Notes under the pieces: model-generated
Database searches by the model: none
Told to the model about the DNA's origin: nothing
Seen by the model: only the letters and a program-made list of their open reading frames with translations
Made by a program: the position numbers and the translations under genes
Part shown: positions 44,054 to 53,945 of the stretch, one piece after another
Numbering within the stretch: the first letter of the stretch is position 1
Layout of the letters: each line of letters begins with the position of its first letter
NCBI RefSeq assembly: GCF_001814775.1
Contig: NZ_KV817804.1
Location: forward strand, 1-64,000
DNA length: 64,000 bases
Source of the DNA: Streptococcus sp. HMSC067H01
GTDB lineage: Bacteria; Bacillota; Bacilli; Lactobacillales; Streptococcaceae
Direction: 5' to 3'

Positions 44054-44762
44054 AAAATCTGATCTTGAACATTATAGAAATATGTTAAAACAACCTTGGG
44101 GAAAGATACAATATGAAATAACCTTTGCCCAACTTGCTCATCTGGAAGGTAAGAAAATTCTTGATTTTGGATCTGGATTTGGCTTGGTCAGTGAATTTCT
44201 CTCTCGCAAGAATCAAGTTATTTCTGTTGAACCTAATGAGGAAATGCTCTATGCCAACTCTTCCACATCCTATGAAAAATTGTGGGGAAGTATTGACCAA
44301 CTCGCTCGTTTTACGGATAAATCCTTTGATCTTGTCCTTTGCCATAATGTTTTAGAATATATAGATCCTAATGACCGAAAAGACTATCTTCTGGAGTTCA
44401 AAAGAATTTTAAAAGATGATGGCTTGATTTCAATTATTAAGCATAATCACGTTGGAAAAGTTCTACAAAGTGTTGTTTTTGCTAATGACATCAATCAAGC
44501 ATTTAGCTTACTCAATGGTGAAAATTTTGAGAGCCAATCTTTTGCAAGTGGTTCTACTTATACGATAGAGGAATTATTAGCTTTGTCTGGTCTTAAATTA
44601 GAAAACTATTTGGGGATTCGAACATTTTACAGTCTACAACCAAATGAATTTAAGAACAAAGAAAACTGGTTAGAAGAAATGACAAAGATTGAACTTGCAG
44701 TATGTGATTTAAAACCCTATAAAGATATTAGTTTTTTACAACATTTGTGGCTAAAAAAATAA
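44043..44762 (+). CDS. Class I SAM-dependent methyltransferase
   Basis: The 239-aa protein has motif I ILDFGSGFGLVSEFLS, an acidic residue at SVEPNEEML (motif II) and DLVLCHNVLEYID (motif IV/V), typical of Methyltransf_11 enzymes. It is co-translated with the hydrolase. The methyl acceptor is unknown. Confidence 0.85.
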   Translation: MTSKKSDLEHYRNMLKQPWGKIQYEITFAQLAHLEGKKILDFGSGFGLVSEFLSRKNQVISVEPNEEMLYANSSTSYEKLWGSIDQLARFTDKSFDLVLCHNVLEYIDPNDRKDYLLEFKRILKDDGLISIIKHNHVGKVLQSVVFANDINQAFSLLNGENFESQSFASGSTYTIEELLALSGLKLENYLGIRTFYSLQPNEFKNKENWLEEMTKIELAVCDLKPYKDISFLQHLWLKK

Positions 44763-45039
44763 TAGAAGTATAGGTTTTGTTTTAAAGTAAAATAAAAACT
44801 GATGTATATGAAGAAAGAGTGAATGAGATGATATCTTCAGTTTGTAACTTGATAAAATTTTTTCCACAAATCTATTTTTCCAATTTTGAAAGAAAAATTC
44901 TTAGACAGTTCATGATTGTATCTATTTTAGTTCAGTACTTTCAATTTTTGTTTTTAAAAATTTCATTATAAAATAAAGTGTATCAAAAAAAGATATATTG
45001 ATAGCCTAAGGATGTAAATAGATATTGAGGAGAAAATAA

Positions 45040-45921
45040 ATGCAAAAAATAATGTTGATTATCAATCCAACCTCTGGTGGAGAAAAGGCTTTAGATTATA
45101 AGGAAAAGTTAGAAAATAAGGCTAAAAAATACTTTGAGCAAGTCGATACCAGAATTACACAAAAAGCGCAAGATGCAACCAACTTCGCCACAGAAGCTTC
45201 TCGGGAGAATTATGATGCAGTCCTTGTTTTTGGTGGAGATGGGACTGTCAATGAAGTAATCTCAGGTATCGCTGAAAGAGACTATATTCCTAAACTAGCA
45301 ATTATACCTGGAGGAACTGGAAATCTCATTACGAAACTATTAGAAATCAATCAAGATATTGACGGGGCTATTGACGAGCTTGATTTCAATTCTACAAACA
45401 AGATTGATATCGGAAAATCAAATGGAAACTATTTCGGTTATATCTTTAGTATTGGGTCATTACCAGAAGCCATCCATAATGTTGGAATTGAAGATAAAAC
45501 AAAGTTTGGCATGCTCGCCTATGCGATTAATACCATGAAATCTGTGGTTACAGATCAAGCGTTTAACATCACAGTTGAGACTGAAAATGGAAACTATATT
45601 GGAGAAGCAAGTCACGTTTTAGTTCTCCTAACCAATTATTTTGCTGATAAGAAGATTTTTGATGAAGATAAGGATGGATATGCAAACGTTCTGATTCTTA
45701 AGGATGCATCAATTCTTACTAAATTGTCAGTTATTCCTGACTTATTAAAAGGGGACGTCGTAGAAAATGATCACATCGAGTACATTAAAGCTCGTCACAT
45801 CAAAATCTCTTCAGACACTGAGTTAGAAACGGATGTTGACGGCGACAAATCTGATGACCTACCAGTAGAAATTAAGGTGCTAGGTCAGCATATTCAAGTC
45901 TATTCTCAACCGAAAGAATAA
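45040..45921 (+). CDS. Diacylglycerol kinase-family lipid kinase
   Basis: This 293-aa protein has INPTSGG, VLVFGGDGTVNEVISGI and IPGGTGNLIT, the DAGK catalytic-domain signature of the YegS/DgkB/LCB5 family, and a C-terminal domain with the ETDVDGD motif. It would phosphorylate a lipid such as diacylglycerol in membrane lipid recycling. GAGGAG precedes the ATG. The 277 bases upstream are very AT-rich and hold no gene. Confidence 0.88.
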   Translation: MQKIMLIINPTSGGEKALDYKEKLENKAKKYFEQVDTRITQKAQDATNFATEASRENYDAVLVFGGDGTVNEVISGIAERDYIPKLAIIPGGTGNLITKLLEINQDIDGAIDELDFNSTNKIDIGKSNGNYFGYIFSIGSLPEAIHNVGIEDKTKFGMLAYAINTMKSVVTDQAFNITVETENGNYIGEASHVLVLLTNYFADKKIFDEDKDGYANVLILKDASILTKLSVIPDLLKGDVVENDHIEYIKARHIKISSDTELETDVDGDKSDDLPVEIKVLGQHIQVYSQPKE

Positions 45922-45968
45922 GCTTTTTAAGCTTTAACAAGTACTATTTATTTAACAAAGGAAAGCCT

Positions 45969-46847
45969 ATGAAATTTAGAAGATTAGCGACTATTGGTCT
46001 TTGCTCAACGCTTCTTTTGACCTTAGTGGCGTGTAGTCAAGTTCAAAAGTCGAGTGATGGAACAACAGAATCTTCAGTAACTAAAACACAGTCTGGTCAA
46101 GTTTCTTGGAAGGCTAGCTATACTAATATGAACAGTCAACCAAGTGCAGAAGAAGTTCGAAAAGCCTTGGCTGCACATTTGGATAAAGATAGTGTCGATG
46201 CATTTTTCAATCTTGTCAACGATTATAACAATACTGTTGGTTCAGTAGGCTTAACTGGAGATTTTTCTACATTTACCAAAACAGACTATGACGTTAAAAA
46301 AATTACCAATCTTTGGACTCCGAAAAAAGGTGATTTTGTAGGTACCAACTGTCGTATCAACAGTTATTGTTTATTGAGAAATTCCATCGAAATTCCAAAG
46401 TTAGAAAAAGATGATTCCCTATTATTTGTCGATAATGACGCTATTGATAAGGGAAAGGTCTTTGGTGCAGAAGACAAGGATGCTTTTGATATTTTATTCT
46501 CAAGAGTCAAGACTGAAGCGACGACAGATGTTAAGGTTCATGCAGCTAAGATGGAACAGTTCCTTTCTCAATTCAAGTTTAATGAAAATGCAAGAATGCT
46601 ATCTGTTGTAGTCCATGATGACTTGGATGGGCAATCCCTCTTTATCGGTCATGTTGGAATTCTTGTACCAAGTGAGGATGGCTATCTCTTTGTCGAAAAG
46701 TTAACCTTTGAGGAACCTTATCAAGCCATCAAATTTGCGACCAAGGAAGATTGTTACAAATATCTAGATACAAAATATGAAAACTATACAGGTGAAGGCC
46801 TAGCGAAGCCCTTTATTATGGATAATGATAAGTGGGTTCAACTCTAA
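45969..46847 (+). CDS. Lipoprotein, DUF4300-like
   Basis: The 292-aa protein has a lipoprotein signal peptide (LATIGLCSTLLLTLVACS, lipid-modified Cys22) and a Ser/Thr-rich linker. The long extracellular domain includes NLVNDYNNTVGSVGLTG and TNCRINSYCLLRN, fitting the DUF4300 family. It should be anchored outside the membrane. Function is unknown. Confidence 0.75.
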   Translation: MKFRRLATIGLCSTLLLTLVACSQVQKSSDGTTESSVTKTQSGQVSWKASYTNMNSQPSAEEVRKALAAHLDKDSVDAFFNLVNDYNNTVGSVGLTGDFSTFTKTDYDVKKITNLWTPKKGDFVGTNCRINSYCLLRNSIEIPKLEKDDSLLFVDNDAIDKGKVFGAEDKDAFDILFSRVKTEATTDVKVHAAKMEQFLSQFKFNENARMLSVVVHDDLDGQSLFIGHVGILVPSEDGYLFVEKLTFEEPYQAIKFATKEDCYKYLDTKYENYTGEGLAKPFIMDNDKWVQL

Positions 46848-46932
46848 AAAATAGGATAATTTGCCTAAAGAGTAGGATAAGAAGTTACCAATCGAATGAT
46901 AGCTAAATTGATATGATTAGAGGACGGCAAGC

Positions 46933-47253
46933 ATGGATGAACATACATTAAGAGTTGTAAAAATTGATAAGGAAGCTATTTTTGAGTTGATCTACGAAAC
47001 TTTTATAGCGCAAGAGCAAGAACTGCTGGACCTGTCGCAGGTAGATCTTATCAATGATTGTGCTATGGATTGGGAAAAGGGGGAGTTTATCTTTGCAGCA
47101 CACCTTCAGAAAAATAATCTGGGAGTATTGAATCCTCTTCCCAAAGATATTGATATTCAAGAGTTGCTGAAAAAACTACCTGTTACAACAGATTCCGTTC
47201 TTGGGAAAGAGAGGATTTATAGAGATATTTCATTCGACCAATTAAAAAAATAG
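46933..47253 (+). CDS. Small hypothetical protein
   Basis: The 106-aa acidic protein (VKIDKEAIFELIYETFIAQE; CAMDWEKGEFIFAA) has no recognised domain. GAGGACGGCAAGC precedes the ATG. Confidence 0.55.
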   Translation: MDEHTLRVVKIDKEAIFELIYETFIAQEQELLDLSQVDLINDCAMDWEKGEFIFAAHLQKNNLGVLNPLPKDIDIQELLKKLPVTTDSVLGKERIYRDISFDQLKK

Positions 47254-47291
47254 TATAATAGTAGTAAATAAAATAGTTATAAGGAGACACA

Positions 47292-47603
47292 ATGGATATT
47301 AAAGATTTTACAGAAAAAGAACAAGAGATGATTAAAAAGGGACTAACTTTCTCTAAGCTGAACGATAAGGAAACTGCTGATAAGATTATCGCATTAATTC
47401 CTCAAGATATGATTAAACGGATTCCATTTTTTGTTAGAAAACATGCTATTACCCGTACTGTCAAGAGAATCTCGCTTGAGTATCCAGAATTATACGCCGT
47501 AGCTGAACAAGAAGGACAACTTCCTGAAAAGGAAGCTCAAGAATTGCGACAAATTCTTACAGATATTTTCCAAGAGAAAATGAACAAGCATAAGATTAAA
47601 TAA
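47292..47603 (+). CDS. Small hypothetical protein
   Basis: This 103-aa helical protein (DIKDFTEKEQEMIKKGLTFS; RKHAITRTVKRISLEYPELY) is not recognised. AAGGAG precedes the ATG. Confidence 0.55.
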   Translation: MDIKDFTEKEQEMIKKGLTFSKLNDKETADKIIALIPQDMIKRIPFFVRKHAITRTVKRISLEYPELYAVAEQEGQLPEKEAQELRQILTDIFQEKMNKHKIK

Positions 47604-47651
47604 GTTTTGAGATTTAGAAATAAGATGTCGATTGAACATTAGGAGTTGAGT

Positions 47652-48458
47652 ATGGCTATTGATGGCGTTAAAACCATTGACAGTGATCAAGGGTATGACA
47701 TTTACAATGAGGTAGTTGGTCGCTATAGAGATGGTGATCATGTAGCCAATATCATCAAGGATATTCTCGATGCAGAGAATGATTACTGCCAAACAGACTT
47801 TTTTACAGAAATTTATTGGACAGCTCTTGCCTATTCACTGTGGAAGATTGGTCACCTGACAGATGATATCAGAGATAAAACCTTAGAGCTTATCAAAAAA
47901 GGGGCTGATCCATTTTGGTTGGAAATAGATCCAAAGGCTTTGAAGCAAAGGCAAAAGGTCTTGGATAAACTTGCTTTCCAGTTGCAAACTGAAAATCCTA
48001 GACCTCTAAAGGTTCCTAAAGCCAAAACTAAACGCAAACCTTACTTTGAAGAAGGGGATATCCTTGCTGTTAAGTTCCAAGATGAGTATGGTCTTGTCTT
48101 TGTATCTCTGGTTGAGCAGAGTCCTAGAAAGCTTGAGTACCATTTGGCTTGCACGCGCCTCTTACAGACAAAAAAGCCCACCATTGATGATTTTTTGACC
48201 AGTCATATCTCCTGTAAGATGGACAATACAAAGTTTGCTCTGGTTACAGATTGCTGGTTCAATCACAAAGATTTAGGGCAATTATTAGATAATATTGAAA
48301 AAATTGGACAGGTGAAACTTAGACCTTTTAGTCTTTGGATGCTAGCACCCGCCCAAAATTTAGAAGATGTTTATGAAGAAATCACTAGAGATAAAGGTTC
48401 CTCTGGCCTTCGATTCATCGAAACCTATAAGCTTGTCGACGATATTTTTCCAGTTTAA
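47652..48458 (+). CDS. Immunity-like protein (possible Imm26 domain)
   Basis: The 268-aa protein has a helical N-terminal half (FFTEIYWTALAYSLWKIGHL), a basic linker (KVPKAKTKRKP) and a second domain starting FEEGDILAVKFQDEYGLVFV, which resembles the Imm26 pattern of polymorphic-toxin immunity proteins. ATG 47652 sits 6 bases after AGGAG. Assignment is tentative. Confidence 0.5.
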   Translation: MAIDGVKTIDSDQGYDIYNEVVGRYRDGDHVANIIKDILDAENDYCQTDFFTEIYWTALAYSLWKIGHLTDDIRDKTLELIKKGADPFWLEIDPKALKQRQKVLDKLAFQLQTENPRPLKVPKAKTKRKPYFEEGDILAVKFQDEYGLVFVSLVEQSPRKLEYHLACTRLLQTKKPTIDDFLTSHISCKMDNTKFALVTDCWFNHKDLGQLLDNIEKIGQVKLRPFSLWMLAPAQNLEDVYEEITRDKGSSGLRFIETYKLVDDIFPV

Positions 48459-48488
48459 TGCCTATGTGATAAAGGGGGAAATGGTCAA

Positions 48489-49508
48489 TCATTCCCATTG
48501 ACTGTGTTGGGCTCTGACACCATAACTATCTAGGGAACCATCTGTATTAAACTTGGCTTCAATCCGGTACCTTTTCCAGAGGTCGTAATCTGCTGTTTGG
48601 ATGGTTAGGATAAAGTTGGTATCCTTATCAGAGATATTATAATCAGCAGGATTGACTTCAAAGATATCGATTAATTTTCGTGTTTGAAAATCATGGAGCT
48701 TGAGATTTGCTAGCTTGACATGATTGATTGAAATTTCTTCTAGTTGCTTGTTATCCTTAGGTGTTCTGTAATAGGTGATGACGCAGTTTTTGAGCTGATC
48801 GGTATCTCTTCCCGTAGGAGTAAGGCTCATAAAGCCATAGGACTGATCATCCCGCTTGACTTCGAGAAGCTGACCGTAGTAGAAGTGGTCGTTTTTGGGA
48901 TTGGTGATGGAGCTCTCTGCGCCTTTATCTCCAAAGGTAAAGCCTTGGTCCAAAAGCTCGGAAGCCTTGGTCTCACCGATAATGACAGTGGTATCTTGAA
49001 TGCTTACTGGAACAGGTTGAGCCGGAAGGCCACTCATCATCATGCAAAACATAAAAACATAGCTCGTTAAAAAAGCTGTTCCTATAAAAGCGTTGGTTGA
49101 TGCATAGGCATGACTGTTTTGAAAGTTTTTTCTTATAGCCAGTACAACAAATTTACCAATACTTTTTAAAACCATACTAACAAGTACGATAAAAAATTGT
49201 TTTTTCAAACATTCATAAATGGCTTGAGGAAAGCTATTACCATGATAGTAGAAGACAGCCAATACCAGTAGATTTACGATTAGATAGATTAGAAAGAACC
49301 AACGAATCTCTTTAAGGGCATTAGCATCAGTGATTTCTTCATATTCAACGTGAATTCTACCTTGAATGGCATGGCCGAGTTTATAGATCCATTTTGGGAC
49401 ATCTTTCCCTTTTCTAACCGCAACTACAAGTCTGATATAGAGATAGATAGTAAAGGACAAGGATAGAAAGAAAAGAGCATAAAAACCCAAAACAATACTA
49501 GTGAACAT
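48489..49508 (-). CDS. Membrane protein, paralogue of the 53946 gene
   Basis: The 339-aa protein has an N-terminal membrane helix, several helices between residues 70 and 170, then a beta-rich domain starting VSIQDTTVIIGETKASELLD. The 'I..T.AETKASDLi..GF' start of that domain is shared with the product at 53946. It is the only minus-strand gene between 38 and 64 kb. Confidence 0.65.
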   Translation of the reverse strand: MFTSIVLGFYALFFLSLSFTIYLYIRLVVAVRKGKDVPKWIYKLGHAIQGRIHVEYEEITDANALKEIRWFFLIYLIVNLLVLAVFYYHGNSFPQAIYECLKKQFFIVLVSMVLKSIGKFVVLAIRKNFQNSHAYASTNAFIGTAFLTSYVFMFCMMMSGLPAQPVPVSIQDTTVIIGETKASELLDQGFTFGDKGAESSITNPKNDHFYYGQLLEVKRDDQSYGFMSLTPTGRDTDQLKNCVITYYRTPKDNKQLEEISINHVKLANLKLHDFQTRKLIDIFEVNPADYNISDKDTNFILTIQTADYDLWKRYRIEAKFNTDGSLDSYGVRAQHSQWE

Positions 49509-49627
49509 TACTATTTCCCCCTATTTAACATTCAATAAAACAATTTCTTAGCTCCATTATAGCATTTTCTATAGAAATAGAGCTAAAAACATCAGTATTA
49601 TCCTATAAGATTCAAAGGAGAAAAATC

Positions 49628-50134
49628 ATGGGAATGATTGCCAATTATCAATATTTACCAGACAATGAATTAGAACAAATAAAAGCTCTTTCTAACCAAG
49701 AAGATGACTTGTTAGACTTTGCTGAGGACTTAGCTGATACTCATGATATCTTAATAGATATCGACAAAATGTGGGATGCCTTGGTCTTTGTCTTGACAGG
49801 ATTTAGTAGTTCAGAATTTTTGGATGACAATCCCTTGAGAGAAGCTGTTTTAGGAGTGACTCCTCTAGAGGATGTATCTGAATATATTGCCTATACTGAA
49901 AAAACCAAGATAGCCGAGATTGTAGAAGCTTTAGAAAGTTTTGACATGGACAGAGCTATGGCTAACTTTAGTATGGAAGCTTGTAAAAAAGCAGACTTGT
50001 ATCCTGATATTTGGGATTATCTTGAGGAAGAGGAAGAAATCAAGGATGAAATTCGAATTAGTTTTGTAAATATGAAAGAGTTTTACAAAAAGATTCTGGA
50101 GCTCAATGGAAATGTCTTGGTCACTATTTGTTAA
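49628..50134 (+). CDS. DUF1877-family protein
   Basis: The 168-aa acidic protein begins GMIANYQYLPDNELEQIKAL and contains IDIDKMWDALVFVLTG and DNPLREAVLGVTPLEDVSEY, the pattern of DUF1877 (YfbM-like) proteins. The family is proposed to include polymorphic-toxin immunity proteins. AAAGGAGA precedes the ATG. Confidence 0.8.
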   Translation: MGMIANYQYLPDNELEQIKALSNQEDDLLDFAEDLADTHDILIDIDKMWDALVFVLTGFSSSEFLDDNPLREAVLGVTPLEDVSEYIAYTEKTKIAEIVEALESFDMDRAMANFSMEACKKADLYPDIWDYLEEEEEIKDEIRISFVNMKEFYKKILELNGNVLVTIC

Positions 50135-50166
50135 GATTTTAGGTCATACATTAGGAAGGTAGTCAG

Positions 50167-51018
50167 ATGAATCCATATTTACAAGAATATATCACCCGGA
50201 CAAGGGAATACCATGCTAAAGATGGAAATCCTTCAAGTGTTGCAGCCCTTTATGATTTGGCTGATGAGTTAGCTAAGTCTGATGATTTAGAAGCTAAAAA
50301 AGTCTTAGTTGACCTCTATGAACAATTGGGTCTCTACACTAGTGCCTATAGCTTATTTACCGATATCTTAGATAAACCAGACCGAAAACAGTTAAAGAAA
50401 CTGAGCCGATTACAAGAAATGAGTCAGAGTCATGGCGATCGTTTTGCCCTTCCTCGTCCTCTAAGCAAAGGAGAGAAGAAGCAGAGACAGGACTTATTAA
50501 AGATCTTGCCGCATTTTATCTATCATCCAGATCCCTTAGCTACAGGTTCATTTGTTGAAGGAGAAGCTAAGGTTTGTCCATCTTGTGGGAAAGAAAGCAA
50601 TGTTTATTATGACTTGATCCCTTACTGTATTGACAACATAGAATACCTTTGCCCATTTTGTATTGCAAACGGTCAAGCGGCCAAAAAATTTGATGCGGAA
50701 TTTATCCAAGATGCCGAGTGGCAGGGTGAATTTGATCCAGAAAAGAATCAGCTGCTTTTTTGTCAGACCCCAGGCTACTCTAGTTGGCAGGGTGAATATT
50801 GGTTATCTTGCTGTCAAGATTACTGCGCTTACTTAGGTACAGTTGGAACTCGAGAATTGAAAGCTATGGGAATCGCTGAGCAAGTCTTGGCAGACTATGA
50901 AGCGCGTGAAGAATATCAAGAGGTAGAAGACTACTTGGTCAAAGACGGGCCTATCTGTGGTTACCTTTTCAGATGTCTACATTGTCAAAAATACCAGATC
51001 TGGGTTGATGCAGATTAA
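50167..51018 (+). CDS. CbrC-family protein (UPF0167)
   Basis: This 283-aa protein has an N-terminal TPR-like stretch and a C-terminal CbrC domain beginning FIYHPDPLATGSFVEG, with zinc-type cysteines (CPSCGKESNVYY; CPFCIANG; CCQDYC; CLHCQKYQIW). Members are linked to colicin sensitivity in E. coli and are often found among immunity genes. Confidence 0.78.
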   Translation: MNPYLQEYITRTREYHAKDGNPSSVAALYDLADELAKSDDLEAKKVLVDLYEQLGLYTSAYSLFTDILDKPDRKQLKKLSRLQEMSQSHGDRFALPRPLSKGEKKQRQDLLKILPHFIYHPDPLATGSFVEGEAKVCPSCGKESNVYYDLIPYCIDNIEYLCPFCIANGQAAKKFDAEFIQDAEWQGEFDPEKNQLLFCQTPGYSSWQGEYWLSCCQDYCAYLGTVGTRELKAMGIAEQVLADYEAREEYQEVEDYLVKDGPICGYLFRCLHCQKYQIWVDAD

Positions 51019-51036
51019 ATCGGAATGTGATTAGCT

Positions 51037-51519
51037 ATGAAAATTAAAGAGAAGACTATGGAAGAACTAGAATTATTCGAAGCTGCCTCCAAAGATTTGT
51101 TAGATACTATGCAGGGATTTAAAGACAACCTATCTGCTCAATTTCCCCTATTAGATAGTGATAACTGGCAATATGATAAGGGATCGATAAAAGTTTGTAA
51201 GGCTGATGAGTCAGGATTCAAAAAAAGATGTAGAGTCGGAATCAGTTACAACTTGAAAGTCTCCCTATTAAACGAAGATTCCGAGCAAATCTGGTTACTG
51301 TTCAAAGGCTGGTTCAATGCTAGCAGATTGAGTCTAGTTGAAAGAAATCCTAATAATAAAGATTTGGGAAGATATGTCTTTTCAGCAAGTTCCCCTCTAG
51401 GTGATCAGGTAGATTGTTCGATTTATTTGCCCAATGAGTGGAATATCCCTCAGATTAGCTTATCGGGCTATCTAACAGCTCGCTATAGGGCTTGTGATCT
51501 TGATAAATCGCAAGGATAA
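51037..51519 (+). CDS. Hypothetical protein
   Basis: The 160-aa protein (KRCRVGISYNLKVSLLNEDS; WLLFKGWFNASRLSL) has no recognised family. It lies 18 bases after the CbrC gene, in the same run. Confidence 0.55.
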   Translation: MKIKEKTMEELELFEAASKDLLDTMQGFKDNLSAQFPLLDSDNWQYDKGSIKVCKADESGFKKRCRVGISYNLKVSLLNEDSEQIWLLFKGWFNASRLSLVERNPNNKDLGRYVFSASSPLGDQVDCSIYLPNEWNIPQISLSGYLTARYRACDLDKSQG

Positions 51520-51536
51520 GACGGAGGTTTTTAGAG

Positions 51537-52091
51537 ATGAGAAAGATTGATTGGGACAAGATAAAGACTCGCTTAGATGCCTTGCTAGTTATTGATGAGT
51601 ATCTTACAGATCCGAGTGAGGATTGGCTCAGACTCGTGATTAAGACTGAGGAAGACTATGGACTCCGCTACCTTATTGACAATGGCTCTGGTGATTCTTT
51701 GGATGTGATTTTGACTGATAAAATGATCCTCATAAAAGGCTTTGATCATGAAAATAGTTTAAGCCAGTTTGCTGCTGATGAGTGGAATCAAGACGTCATT
51801 GATGGTTTTTATAAAAGTCTGGATGAAAAGTATCTCTCACTTTATTCAGAAGACCAAAAAGATGAAACAACCTTCTTTATCTGGTATGACGGTCACGCGC
51901 ATCAACAGACTTACCAAGATCAGGATGGCGTTGAATGGTTGCTATCTTACCTCTTTGATAGCTTTGAGAGATTTCATGAGTTTGTGACAGACTATTATGA
52001 AATTACAGTTGATAAAGATTTACTTAGGAAACTCTACATGGAAGGACAACTTTCAGACTTAGAAGTAAAGCAATTAATCCAGGAGAGTTAA
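51537..52091 (+). CDS. Hypothetical protein
   Basis: This 184-aa acidic protein (IDWDKIKTRLDALLVIDEYL; TFFIWYDGHAHQQTYQDQDG) is not recognised. It is close to its neighbours on both sides (17 and 10 bases), so it belongs to one transcript. Confidence 0.55.
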   Translation: MRKIDWDKIKTRLDALLVIDEYLTDPSEDWLRLVIKTEEDYGLRYLIDNGSGDSLDVILTDKMILIKGFDHENSLSQFAADEWNQDVIDGFYKSLDEKYLSLYSEDQKDETTFFIWYDGHAHQQTYQDQDGVEWLLSYLFDSFERFHEFVTDYYEITVDKDLLRKLYMEGQLSDLEVKQLIQES

Positions 52092-52101
52092 GAGAGTAAT
52101 C

Positions 52102-52599
52102 ATGAGAGTGAACTATAAAAATACCCCTGAAAACTATCGAGCTATGGTGGAAATAATCGTCCCACCCTTGCTTGATTTACTCAAAAGTTTAACCTTGTTA
52201 GAAGAGGAAATTTTTGAGCGTAACAGAGCACTGGATAAGGAAAAAGAAGCCCTTGGCATCCCATCTAATCAGCTTCACCCTTTGTGGAATGAACTTATGG
52301 ATGACTATTTTCAGAGGCAAATGCAACTTCTAACTGGACGAGTGACTCAAAAATGCTTGGAAGGAGGAGTTCGAAATTCTTATGGCTCCCCAAGTGAGTA
52401 TAACTATGTTAAAAGGAATGATTTTTCTGTAGCTTTTATCATGACAAAAGCTGAAGAAGCAAGAGTCATCACCCATTATCAAGAAGCTTTAGAAATGAAG
52501 CATCAGTTTGTACTTAGATTGGTGGATGGAAATTGGCTACTTGATGAGAAATTTTACGGTTTTGAGGATGAGGAAACTTGGTATCTCGACTCACTTTGA
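52102..52599 (+). CDS. Hypothetical protein, possible NTF2-fold immunity-like
   Basis: The 165-aa protein has a helical first part and a C-terminal segment HQFVLRLVDGNWLLDEKFYG, reminiscent of NTF2-like immunity proteins. The match is only a resemblance. Confidence 0.45.
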   Translation: MRVNYKNTPENYRAMVEIIVPPLLDLLKSLTLLEEEIFERNRALDKEKEALGIPSNQLHPLWNELMDDYFQRQMQLLTGRVTQKCLEGGVRNSYGSPSEYNYVKRNDFSVAFIMTKAEEARVITHYQEALEMKHQFVLRLVDGNWLLDEKFYGFEDEETWYLDSL

Positions 52600-52647
52600 C
52601 CAAGATAGCTTTGCTTCCCAACTGATATGAAATAAAGGAGAAGTCCT

Positions 52648-53442
52648 ATGAATTTTTTAAAAAATCTATTTACTAGTAAGAAAGAAAAATCAGAGAAGAA
52701 AAAACAACTGATCTTGTCCATGCCCCTCTTCAAAGGCAAGCAGGCCTATTCTTTAGACCAGGTCGTTCAGGAATTGAAATCTCACTGGGCGCTTGAAATT
52801 TCTGAAGTTTCTGGAGATGATTCTAGTGCAACCTTTGTGATTGATGGTGCTCTCGTTGCGCTGGCTTTAATGGATTTGCCTATCCCAAGTCAAGAATTTG
52901 AAGAATTGTATGCCTATTCTTACCTCTGGCAGGATGTTGAGAAGGAGATACAGGAGCATACACAGCATGCCATTGTTTCTATTTTGTCTGACAATCTTTC
53001 GCCAGTAGAAACTTATTCCCTATTGACTAAAGTTAATGCCTCTATCCTAAAAACTAGTCAATCAGCTATTGGTATTTATCAGGGTTCTACCACCTTGCTC
53101 TTACCCAAAGATCTTTATCTAGACCTGGCTGACCTTTTGAAAGAAGAATGCTTTCCCCTTCAACTCTGGATTTATATGGGAATTATCAACCAGGGAGATA
53201 AAACTAGTATTTACACTTATGGTTTGAAAGAGTTTGGAAAAACTGAGATTGAAATTATCGACTCCCCTATGGATAGCGACGACTTATATTATTTCCTATT
53301 GTCTATTCTTCAGTATGTTTTAGGCAGTAATGTCACCTTAAAGGACGGTGAAACCATTGGCTTTTCAGAAGATCAAAAAATCAAAATCACTGAGTCAAAA
53401 GCCGTCTATTTGGAAGGAAATTCCTTGAAATTAGAAGTTTAG
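52648..53442 (+). CDS. DUF4261-domain protein
   Basis: This 264-aa protein has a basic start (FTSKKEKSEKKK) and a DUF4261-like body (ATFVIDGALVALALMDLPIP; LPLQLWIYMGI-type text as FPLQLWIYMGIINQGDKTSI; GLKEFGKTEIEIIDS). DUF4261 proteins are frequent in immunity-type clusters. AAAGGAGA precedes the ATG. Confidence 0.75.
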   Translation: MNFLKNLFTSKKEKSEKKKQLILSMPLFKGKQAYSLDQVVQELKSHWALEISEVSGDDSSATFVIDGALVALALMDLPIPSQEFEELYAYSYLWQDVEKEIQEHTQHAIVSILSDNLSPVETYSLLTKVNASILKTSQSAIGIYQGSTTLLLPKDLYLDLADLLKEECFPLQLWIYMGIINQGDKTSIYTYGLKEFGKTEIEIIDSPMDSDDLYYFLLSILQYVLGSNVTLKDGETIGFSEDQKIKITESKAVYLEGNSLKLEV

Positions 53443-53485
53443 AAGATGATTTTCGATTGATTTCTCCACCTAGAATGAGGTTTTT

Positions 53486-53926
53486 ATGAAGCGTAATATA
53501 AAAAAGTATTATCTCTACCGATTTCTGGTCTATAGATTTGAAAAACTCTCTTGTAAGAATGAAAGTCTAAAAGAAATAAAACCAGAGAAGAGAGAAAAAA
53601 TCCTTCTAGAGGCTACTCGAACTAGTCAAAAGATTATTCTAGTCCTTGGAATTCTTTATGTTTTTTTAAATTCTACTATGTTCATTTACCTAAGGCTCAA
53701 TGATTTTCAAAATCCCTTATTGACTTGGTTTATTGACTACATCGATTATTTTGGGGGATTGATAAACGGAGAATGGGGCGGTAGTTGGCGGCAAAAGAAA
53801 GCTAGTTTTTTGATGATTGCTCTACTGGCTTTGCCCATTGTGGTCATAGAAGGCGGCCCCTTCTTCTTGCTGGTTTTATTAGTTGGGAATTGGGTGCTAA
53901 AGAGAAAGATAAGATTTGAGAGATAA
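53486..53926 (+). CDS. Small membrane protein
   Basis: The 146-aa protein has a basic N-terminus and two to three membrane helices (IILVLGILYVFLNSTMFIYL; FLMIALLALPIVVIEGGPFF; LLVLLVGNWVL). No family is recognised. It is followed 20 bases later by another membrane protein. Confidence 0.6.
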   Translation: MKRNIKKYYLYRFLVYRFEKLSCKNESLKEIKPEKREKILLEATRTSQKIILVLGILYVFLNSTMFIYLRLNDFQNPLLTWFIDYIDYFGGLINGEWGGSWRQKKASFLMIALLALPIVVIEGGPFFLLVLLVGNWVLKRKIRFER

Positions 53927-53945
53927 CATAAAGGAGTAGAGAGCC